The position numbers and the translations under genes were made by a program. A DNA stretch of 64,000 bases, from NCBI GenBank assembly GCA_015065385.1, contig SVQK01000056.1, positions 458,983-522,982 on the forward strand, given 5' to 3'. The notes below the pieces were generated by a model that saw only the letters and a list, made by a program, of their open reading frames with translations, was not told where the DNA came from and did no database searches. Positions 16,162 to 25,100 of the stretch are shown in pieces; the stretch's first letter is position 1, and each line of letters starts with the position of its first letter. The DNA is from Oscillospiraceae bacterium. Lineage in GTDB: Bacteria > Bacillota > Clostridia > Oscillospirales > CAG-272.

Positions 16162-16986
16162 ATGGACACCAAAAGAAAAACCGAACTCCAGGAGATCGCC
16201 CGGCAGATCCGCGTAGGCATCATCGACGCGGTTCACTCGGCGAAGAGCGGCCATCCCGGCGGATCCTTATCCATCGCGGACGTCCTCGCGTATCTCTACT
16301 TTGAAGAAATGAACATCGACCCGAAGAATCCCGGATGGGAAGGCCGCGACCGCCTCGTGCTGTCCAAGGGCCACTGCGCGCCCGGCCTGTATTCCGCCCT
16401 CGCGCACCGCGGATATTTCCCGGTTGAGGATCTCAAGACCTTCCGCCAGACCTCCAGCTATCTTCAGGGCCATCCCGATATGAAGCATACCCCCGGCGTG
16501 GACATGACCTCCGGTTCTCTCGGTCAGGGCGCGTCCACCTCCTGCGGCATGGCGCTGGCCAACAAGATCGACAACACGAACGTCCGCATCTACGCCATCC
16601 TCGGCGACGGTGAGACCGAAGAAGGTCAGGTCTGGGAAGCCGCGATGTTTGCCGGGCACTATAAGCTCTCCAATCTCTGCTGGCTGATCGACTTCAACGG
16701 CCTGCAGATCGACGGCCCGATCGCCGAAGTCATGAATCCCACCCCGTATCCGGAGAAGTTCTCCGCGTTCGGCTGGAACGTGATCGAATGCGACGCGCAC
16801 GACTTCGACTCCATTGAGGCTGCCTACAAGGCGGCGAGAGCCTGCACGGACAAGCCCTCCGTCATCATCTCCCATTCCGTCAAGGGCAAGGGCGTTTCCT
16901 ACATGGAGAACAACGTCTCCTGGCACGGCGCGGCTCCGAACGACGAGCAGTATGAGCAGGCCATGAAGGATCTCGGCGAGAGATAA
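16162..16986 (+). CDS. Transketolase, N-terminal (TPP-binding) subunit
   Basis: 274 residues, corresponding to the first half of a full transketolase. It carries the TPP-binding signature: ILGDGETEEGQVWEAAM (GDG...) followed by the Asn in LIDFNGLQIDG. Phosphate- and donor-binding motifs are SAKSGHPGGSLSIADVLAYL, LSKGHCAPGLYSAL and SGSLGQGASTSCGMA. With the C-terminal subunit at 17926-18867 it should form the split transketolase common in anaerobes, moving two-carbon units between sugar phosphates. The start at 16162 has only a weak ribosome site (AAAGAGT). Confidence 0.93.
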   Translation: MDTKRKTELQEIARQIRVGIIDAVHSAKSGHPGGSLSIADVLAYLYFEEMNIDPKNPGWEGRDRLVLSKGHCAPGLYSALAHRGYFPVEDLKTFRQTSSYLQGHPDMKHTPGVDMTSGSLGQGASTSCGMALANKIDNTNVRIYAILGDGETEEGQVWEAAMFAGHYKLSNLCWLIDFNGLQIDGPIAEVMNPTPYPEKFSAFGWNVIECDAHDFDSIEAAYKAARACTDKPSVIISHSVKGKGVSYMENNVSWHGAAPNDEQYEQAMKDLGER

Positions 16987-17032
16987 ATCAAACGCAGACA
17001 GATCATATGCGGACGAGCGGAAGGAGGTTCTC

Positions 17033-17881
17033 ATGGAACATTTCCCCAGAACCACCGTCGGCGGGATGAGCCTGCCGAGAATGCTGATCGGAACGAACTG
17101 GATGCTCGGCTGGAGCCATACGGGAGCCGCCGCCGACGCAGCCATCCGGGAGAAGTTCGCGTCCCCCGCGGATTTCTGGCCGGTGCTCTCCGTCTTTTTG
17201 GAAGCGGGCGTGGACGCCATCATGGCTCCGCTGAGCACGACCCCCATCGCGGCGGCCGCCGTGGATTACGCGGAGCAGAAAGCCGGGAGTAAGATCATCC
17301 GCATCGACACCCCCGCCCTCAACGTGAACGATTCCGAGTCGGCTCGGCGCGAGGCAGCGGCGGCGGTGAAGCACAGCCGGGAAATCGGATCGGACTTCTG
17401 CCTGATCCACCACACGAGCGTGGAACAGTTGGTGAATAAAAACCTCTGTGCCATCCCCAGACTCCCGGACTATCTGGCGATGATCCGTGACGAAGGTCTT
17501 CTCCCCGGCCTTTCCGCCCATATGCCCGAGGTGGTGCAGTACGCGGATTCCAACGGATACGACGTGGAGACCTACATTCAGATCTTCAACTGCATGGGCT
17601 TTCTCATGCAGGTCGAGGTCGAGAACGTGGCGCGGATCATCTGGAACGCGAAGCACCCCGTCATGACCATCAAGCCCATGGCCGCGGGACGCACGACGCC
17701 CTATATCGGGCTGACCTTCTCATGGAACGCGATCCGGGAATGCGACATGGTGACGGTCGGCACGAACAGTCCGCGGGAGGCGGCGGAGGATATCGAGATT
17801 TCCGTTTCCGCCCTCGAGCACCGGTTCCCGGATTTAGAGGCCCGGTCCAGCCCCTTCCGCCAGACCGTCCTCGGTCACTGA
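17033..17881 (+). CDS. Unknown barrel-like protein encoded between the transketolase halves
   Basis: 282 residues from ATG 17033, behind GGAAGGAGGTTCTC. Regular hydrophobic strands (MLIGTNWMLGW, VDAIMAPLSTTPIA, DFCLIHHTSVEQL, VMTIKPMAAGRTTPYIGL, CDMVTVGTNSP) separated by helices suggest a TIM barrel, perhaps of aldolase or aldo/keto-reductase type. No family could be named. It has no signal peptide. Gaps of 46 bases on the 5' side and 44 on the 3' side, with no terminator, make it part of the transketolase operon. It may prepare or consume the transketolase product, in which case the transketolase pair would serve a special pathway rather than the general pentose route. Confidence 0.75.
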   Translation: MEHFPRTTVGGMSLPRMLIGTNWMLGWSHTGAAADAAIREKFASPADFWPVLSVFLEAGVDAIMAPLSTTPIAAAAVDYAEQKAGSKIIRIDTPALNVNDSESARREAAAAVKHSREIGSDFCLIHHTSVEQLVNKNLCAIPRLPDYLAMIRDEGLLPGLSAHMPEVVQYADSNGYDVETYIQIFNCMGFLMQVEVENVARIIWNAKHPVMTIKPMAAGRTTPYIGLTFSWNAIRECDMVTVGTNSPREAAEDIEISVSALEHRFPDLEARSSPFRQTVLGH

Positions 17882-17925
17882 GCCGGGACAAAACGACAGA
17901 ACGATAACGAAAGGATTCAGATACA

Positions 17926-18867
17926 ATGGCAGACAAGATCGCAACCCGCGAAGCGTACGGCAAGGCGCTTGCGGAATTCGGCGCAATCTACGACAATCTG
18001 GTGGTTCTCGACGCAGACCTCGCGGCGGCCACCAAAACCGGAACCTTCAAGAAGGCGTTCCCCGAGCGCCACTTCGACTGCGGCATCGCGGAAAACAACA
18101 TGATCTGTGTAGCGACGGGCATGTCCCTCTGCGGGAAGATCCCCTTCGCCTCCTCCTTCGCCATGTTTGCGGCGGGACGCAGCTTCGAGCAGATCCGCAA
18201 CTCCATCGGCTATCCCCACAACAACGTGAAGATCGGCGCGACCCACGCGGGCATCACCGTCGGCGAGGACGGCGCGACCCACCAGTGCTGCGAGGATATC
18301 GCCCTCATGCGGACCATCCCCGGCATGGTCATCATCAACCCGGCGGACGCGGCAGAGGCCAGACTCGCCGTGAAGGCCGCCATCGAATACAAGGGCCCGG
18401 TCTATCTCCGCTTCGGCAGAATGGCCGTTCCGGTCCTCTTCGACGACAGCTATGAGTTCAAAATCGGCAAGGGCGTGAAGATGGCGGACGGCACCGACGT
18501 CTCCCTCATCGCCACCGGCATCGAGGTCGAACAGGCTCTCGCGGCGCGTGAACTGCTGGCGGCTGAGGGCATTTCCGCCTCCGTTGTGAACATGGCCACC
18601 ATCAAGCCTCTGGACGAGGAGCTGGTAGTCGCGGAAGCCGAGAAGTGCGGCGCGATCGTGACCTGCGAAGAGCACACCGTGATCGGCGGTCTCGGCGCGG
18701 CGGTCTGCGAATGCCTCTGTGAAAAGCGTCCGACGCCGGTGCTCCGCGTGGGCATCAACGACGAGTTCGGCCGCTCCGGTCCCGCCAAGGAGCTGGTGTC
18801 CTACTACCATCTGGACGCCGCCTCCATCGCCGAAAAGGCCAAGGCAGCCATCGCGCTGAAAAAATAA
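17926..18867 (+). CDS. Transketolase, C-terminal (pyrimidine-binding) subunit
   Basis: 313 residues, the second half of transketolase. It shows the pyrimidine-domain motifs LVVLDADLAAATKTGTF, HFDCGIAENNMICVATGMSL (the catalytic Glu in GIAENN) and PFASSFAMFAAGRSFEQIRN, and the C-terminal regulatory domain with VSLIATGIEVEQAL and VTCEEHTVIGGLGAAV. The start ATG 17926 follows GAAAGGATTCAGATACA. It pairs with the 16162-16986 product. Confidence 0.93.
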   Translation: MADKIATREAYGKALAEFGAIYDNLVVLDADLAAATKTGTFKKAFPERHFDCGIAENNMICVATGMSLCGKIPFASSFAMFAAGRSFEQIRNSIGYPHNNVKIGATHAGITVGEDGATHQCCEDIALMRTIPGMVIINPADAAEARLAVKAAIEYKGPVYLRFGRMAVPVLFDDSYEFKIGKGVKMADGTDVSLIATGIEVEQALAARELLAAEGISASVVNMATIKPLDEELVVAEAEKCGAIVTCEEHTVIGGLGAAVCECLCEKRPTPVLRVGINDEFGRSGPAKELVSYYHLDAASIAEKAKAAIALKK

Positions 18868-18882
18868 GAATGTAAAAAACCG

Positions 18883-18912
18883 GGGATCTCTCTGAACGGA
18901 GGGATCCCTTTT
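18883..18912 (+). terminator. Terminator of the transketolase operon
   Basis: GGGATC...GATCCC stem with further CTC/GAG pairing, then CTTTT, 16 bases after the last stop. Confidence 0.8.
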
Positions 18913-18953
18913 ATGCCTTCCGGATGCTTTCTCCGGGAGGTTTTTCTTATAAA

Positions 18954-18985
18954 AGAAGAACCCCGCTGTAACACGGAGTTCTTCT
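18954..18985 (-). terminator. Terminator for the 2501-aa protein gene
   Basis: AGAAGAAC and GTTCTTCT form an 8-bp stem. On the minus strand it is followed by TTTATAAG and more T-rich sequence, about 135 bases after the giant gene's stop. The stretch 18986-19119 holds no other feature I can support. Confidence 0.65.
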
Positions 18986-19119
18986 AATTTCATTTCAGTC
19001 TTTCGCGCTGCGGGCTTTGAACCGCGCAGAGGCCGTCTCCGTCCGGTTCATTCAGCTGTTTCCGCGCTTTCCGGGAATCGGTTCATCGCCTTTCCGCTTC
19101 GGAATCCTGCCTGAACGGA

Positions 19120-22100
19120 TTAGCCCAGAACTTCTTTCGCCAGAAGCATACGGTCTTTCGCGTTGACTTCGCTGTCTCCGTTGAGATTTGCAGCTTCCCG
19201 ATCGACAAGGGCTTCATACCCTTCCCAACCGGCGAGACAGCGGGCAAGAACGAGATAGTCGAGGATCGTGACGTACCCGTCGCCGTTGACGTCGCCCCGG
19301 AGGCCGAACACGGCCCGGACAGCCGCCCGACCGGCGGGCATGACGAAGGTGTTGTCCGTCACCGTGATGTCTCCTTCAATGACCTCCCATTCCTTGAAGT
19401 ACCGTCCCTCGCCCGGAATGGCGGTCAGCGTCACGGGCTGCCCCTCCTTCGCGGAGTTGACGTTGGCGGACGCGGTTCCGCCCTCTTCGGCGAGGACGAT
19501 GACCTCATAGGACGGTTCCTCCGGTTCGGGGATCACGCTCCAGCGGGCGGTCAGGGAAGTATCCGCCGTGAAGACCGTCTCCGCCGTCACGGGAGTTCCG
19601 GCCGCGGTGTACCAGCCCGCGAAGTCATATCCGTCCCGGTAAGGTTCGGGCAGCATCGTCACACGCCCTTCTCCGTCGGTGGCGAGGATCCGTGTATCCA
19701 GCAGTCCCTCGCCCGGATCCAGCCGGATGAGGAAGAGCTTCGAGGTCTCGCCGGAGAGCGGGACGCCCGCGTAGCTGACCATGCCCTCCATCAGCCTCCA
19801 AGTCACGCCAGAGAGGTCGGCGGCGGGATCGTCCGGTTTGAAGACCGCGATGCGGGCAAACCAGTCGGAGTCGATGACGTCAGTGCCGTATCCCTCTCCC
19901 TTGTAGCCGGTGTTCGCCCGGATATCCGGGAAGGTGACCGTGCCGTGGAGGGAGACCCCGTCCGCACCGTAGAACTGCACGGCGAAGGCGGAGGAATCAA
20001 AGGACGCGTCGGTGTAGCTCCCCTCGCCGAAAAGCCGGATGAGGGATTCGAGCTGCATGTATTTCGAGAAGAGCACCGTGATCTCCCCGTTCCCCACGCT
20101 CACCGCCGCCTCGGGCGCTTCTTCGCTGAGAAGGCCGATGTTGACCGTGGTGTGGATCGGCGGGACGGACATGGCGCGAGACTCAGACGTTCTGTAGCCT
20201 TCCTTCTCGTAGCGCACCTTCCACCAGCCGACGGGCACCATCCACATGTAGTTTCCGGTGTCGCTCGTGCTCTGGGGATTCGGCTGCTCTCCGAAGGGAT
20301 CGGTCCAGACAGAATAGTTACCGTCCTCCGTCTCGCTGTAATAGAGGGTCGCCGTAACGCCTTCCACGGTGTCCTCCGTCACGGCCTCGTAGACATAACC
20401 GGAGGGGTCCAGGGTGACCGAGAACTCGGGGGCCTTGTCCTTCCACTGGTATTTAAGGATGCCGCCCGGGTATTCCTTCAGCACCCAGTTCTTCCGCTCT
20501 TCGGCGAGGGCGTATTCACTCCAGTTCCCCTTGCCGTAGATGCTGTCCATCTTGTCCCGCAGCCACTTCTCCGCGTCCATGAAGCTCTTTTTCAGCCGCT
20601 CGGCCTTCACGGCCTCGTACTTGATCTGGAGCTGGATGTCGTGGAGGGTGGTGTTGTAGACCTGACGGTTGTAGTCCTTGGACCAGCCGGAGATGACGCC
20701 GTTGAGAAGTCCGCCTACGAAGACCACCGCCTTGCCGATGGGACCCATCGGGGCGAAGTTGGACGCGGTGGAGTAGGTGCTCATGGCGCAGTCCTGCTTG
20801 TAAATATCGTACCGGAGGGATTCGTAGTCCCGGATCTGCGCTTCCAGACTGCGTCTTGCCCGGTCGTCCCGGACGTAGGTGAGCAGCTGTCTGAGTCCCG
20901 CAGGATCCGCGCCGGACGGGCCCTTCGCGTAGGTGATGACCGTGTCCGCCACGCCCAGCACCTTCATGGTGGTATCCAGCTTCTTCGGGATCAGAGATTC
21001 GCTGTCCGCAAAAGCGCGCGCTCCGGCGAGGTCGTCCGGATTGGCCGCAAGGTGGATCTTCCGGCAGTATGCCTTCCACGCCTCGTCGGTGAGGTCTCCC
21101 GACGAATAGACGATGGAGGTGCCATCGTAGAGCTGCTTGGTCCAGTGATCCGGCTTACCCTCGTCCGGACCGGCAGGAAGCGCCTGAGGACTGGCAGCGT
21201 CCTCCGCGCCGATCCTCTCCGCCGCGGTGAGGTCGGCCAAGAGCGGCGTTTCCGCGCTCAGCTTGCCCGTGCCGGATCCGGACAGAGCGTCGGCCACGGA
21301 TTTGGTGATGTAGTAGGTCGTATGGGTCTTGAGGGCGTGGCGGCCTGCCTCCATTCCGTCATAGGAGGCGATGCGGATCAGCGTGGAGCCCTGCAGGGTC
21401 TCAAACTCCGCCCATGTGACGTCCCATCCGGCCTCCGCGGGATTCTGGCTGCCCTCCTCCCGCTCCTTCTCCATCAGCATGAGGATGTCGGGCAGCTCCA
21501 TGGTACCGCCCTTTTCCATAGTGACGGCGTATTCCGAGAGCTCCTTCGTCGGCGTTTTCAGCTGCATCTTCATGCGTCGGTCGCTGTCCTCGGTGATCTT
21601 CAGATCCAGACCCTTAAGGGCTTCTGACGCCTCGGACAGTCCCGCGACAGCCTCTTTCAACTGCTCCTCGCTCATGGAGTTGACGGCGGCGGCTTCCTTT
21701 AACCCGTCGGGTACCTCGCCAAGACCATTGGCCTTGTAGAAGGCCTCCGACTCGAGGGCGGAAAGCTCCTCCGTCGTCATTTCAGCCAGCTGCTTGTCGA
21801 TGGCCGCGTTGTAGTCGAACTCGAACTCGAAGCCCTGGAGGTATCCGAGATACGCTTCGTCAATGCCCCAGATGCTCCAGTTCCCGTTCTCGTTCTCGCT
21901 GATCAGCTTGCAGGGGATGGCCCGCGTGATGGTGAGATAGTATGCGTAATTGCTGTCCTTGAGGGAGCGGAAGTATCCGTATGTCTTCGGGTCCTGACTC
22001 GTGTAGGATCTGTTGGACATGTGGCACAGGGTGTCATATACCAGATTGACCCCGTCCAGCTCCGCCGAGGTGGCGTTTTCCACCCGGAACTGCATGTAGT

Positions 22101-25100
22101 GCTTTTTGCCCGGCCAGATCCAGACATTTTTCCCCGCAAGATCCGAGAGGTTGTCGAAGTACATCCGGTCCGGGTGGTCCTCGTCCCAGCCGATGCGGTG
22201 ATTCCAGTGGGTCCAGGTCAGATTTGTGACGCGGACGGAATTGTTCTCGCGCCCCTCGAGGAGCGTGAATACCACGGGCTCGGTGGATATGGTCTCCCCG
22301 CCGACTTCCCGGTTGGCCCAAACCACATGGATGCCCGCCGTGAGGTTGTCGGTCAGGCGGACCCGGAGCCGGTCCGTGGACCCGAGGCCGAGGTAATTCT
22401 GGGCGCCTGCACCCGCGTCGTAGCTGTAGATCGGAGTGCCGTTGTCGTAGACCGTGATCCGGTTCTCCTCGGGCGTCTTGGAGAGGAAGGTCCTGAGGGA
22501 TAGGTTCAGGGTCCAGGCGGCCTGCCGCTCTGGAGACTGCGCGTTCAGTCCTTGGACGTCGAGCTGATCGGCGATGTACACGCTGCCGGGGTTGACAAGG
22601 CTGAAGATCTTCACGGGATCCCGGCGGGCGAATTCCAGAGTGGTTTCCCCCCGGTCCTCGGTCACAGAATCGTGCCAGTAGACGATTTCCAGTCTGAACC
22701 GGGCGAGGTGGGAATAGCTCAGGGGAAGCTCGGCGGTGATGAGGGACTGCCCGTTCCCCAGATCCGACATGGTAAAGGGCACCGTTCCCGCGAGATCGCC
22801 GGTGTCCTCCCGGCTGTCCGCCGCGTGGAGCGTTATGGATCTGATCTTGTCCTGATCCACCTGATCCGGATAGCGCTTCGTGAGCGTGCCTACCATGCGG
22901 ATGGTGTCCGGGCTGTCGGTCAGCTCATAGCGGCAGGTGAAGAGGTAGGGATCCAGCGCGCCCGTGATCATGGGCTTCGTGGGTTTCAGATCCTCCAGAT
23001 AGACGGTGCTGTTGGCGTAAGCGCTCACGGTCCGGTACAGGAGCCGCCCGCCGTATTCCTGCCGGAAGAAGTAGTCGCTCCATCCGGCGTTTTCCGGGAG
23101 AAGATTCCAGAGCTTCTTCGGGTTGGAGCCGAGCAGCGCCGCCATGTCCTCAGCGTCCTTCTCCGGCACCATGAAGGCAAGGATCGTGTCGCTGCCGCCC
23201 GCCTCCCAGCGGGTGTAGGGGACGGTCAGCTCGCCCCGGCCGTAGGCGAAGAGGCAGACATTGCCCATAGCCGGATAGGCGAGGAAGCCCACATAGTCGC
23301 TGTCATAATCGTCCACCACCGTAGCGCGGAACTGGCCGCCGAGGGTGGAAACGGTCGCGGTAAAGACGGCGGTCGGGGTGCCGGTATCGTCCGGGTTCAC
23401 CTTGACCAGATTGTTGGCGCCTGAGTTCGTTATGGCGGAGACGGAATAGCTCGCGTCCCCCATGGTCGTTGTACCCGCGGCGCAGACGTATATGTCCTCA
23501 TAGGCTTGGACGAGGCCCTTATGAATTCTTAAAAAAGCCTGACCGTCGATGATGACCGTCTCGAAAAGGCCGCTGTTGCTGTAGTAGGTCTTACCGCCGG
23601 TGGAGATGGACCCGACGCTGAGGAAGCCGCTGTCCACCCTTTCCGTGACAGAATCCGACGCGCTGAAGTAGGGTGTTCCGTCCTCCTTCACGGACGCGGG
23701 AGTCTGGATCTGAGCAACCAGCCGGATGAGCATTTCGCCTCCGTAGGTCATCGTGACCTGCCCGAGGTTCACGTTCCCGTTGTCCGTGACCTCAAGGCGC
23801 TGGGTGTCCCATGTGAAGGAGCGGACCTCGATCTTCGCCGGGAAGTTGTCGTAGCAGAGCACGCTCCAGTTGTTGCTGGGACCGTACCCCAAGGTGGTGC
23901 TGAACGTGACGGTCTCGGTGGAGCCGCCCCGGTCGATCTCCTGAGTGACAAGGATCGTGGCGGGCTTCGGCGCGAGACCGGTCGTGAATCCGGTGGGATA
24001 GGTCTTGACGCCCCAGACGCGGCCGCTGATCGTGCGGAAGGTGAAGGGCTTGTAGGCGAAGGTCAGCGTCTCGTCGCCTGCCACGGTGAAGCTGTCCTTA
24101 TCCGCGGTGCAGGCGCTGATCTCGTCGCTGGCAGAGGCGTCGAAGGAAACCTTCGCCTGACCGGACGAGCCCACGGGAATCTGGGTCCTCGTTTCGCCCG
24201 AGGAGGCGAGAAGCTTGCATTTTGTCCCGTCGGGGGTGGTGAAGTTCAGGGTTACCGACGCCGGGGGATTGATCTCTTCTCCGTTCAGGCTGCTGTTGAA
24301 GCCGGTGGTGACGACCTTCACGCTCCCCAGAGCGGGCAGGCCGGAGAGGGCGATATCCTCTCCCCGTTCGACTTTCACGGCGATCTGCGTGATGTGGCCG
24401 GATGCGCCGGTGATCACAACTTCATAGCCGCCGGAGGGCAGATCCCCAAGGGGGACAAAGTCGTAATTCTTATCGGTGACGAAATAACTGCGGACCGTTT
24501 TGCCGTCCTTCAGCTCGATCTTCGCGCCCGCATACTCCTTCGGGATGCCGGTGAGATGGGACCGGGCGTACACCCGATAGTCCGAGAGATCGTATTCGAC
24601 CCGCTCCTCGACCTCCCCCTCACGGACCAGCTCGTAAGCGACCTTCAGGAGCCGGTCGGCGTCGGCAGGCAGGGTGATTTCGGCGGTGAACTGACGGTTC
24701 CCGTCGTCGGTCGCCGCGGCGGTCACCGTCTTTTCGGAGCCGTCCGCAGTCAGATACGAAAGGGTCATCCGATGGGAACGGCCCGCGCCCACGGCTGCCT
24801 CGAACACGCCGGTCAGCGTCGCTCCGGGGGCCACGGCATAATAGGCTTTCCCCGTTTCGTCCTTCTTGACCTCGCTGAGGATCACGGGGGAGTACAGGGG
24901 ATTGAGATAGCCGCCTTCCAGGAAGACCAGGGGGAGCTCCACCGCGGCACTGTCCTTGGTATATCCCTCGCTCTCTCCGTCGGTCCAGACCCGCACGCAG
25001 GCGGCGTCCCCGGGAATCTCCCCGATGGCGAAGGTGGCCTCATAGCGGCTGTTCTCAGCGTTCCACGCCATGGTCCCGCCGCCTGACCCGCCGAAGTCGC

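Noticed and set aside
18990-19060. T-arm-like GGTTCAAAGCCC on the minus strand
   Set aside because: The stems do not pair as a tRNA T arm and no cloverleaf can be drawn.
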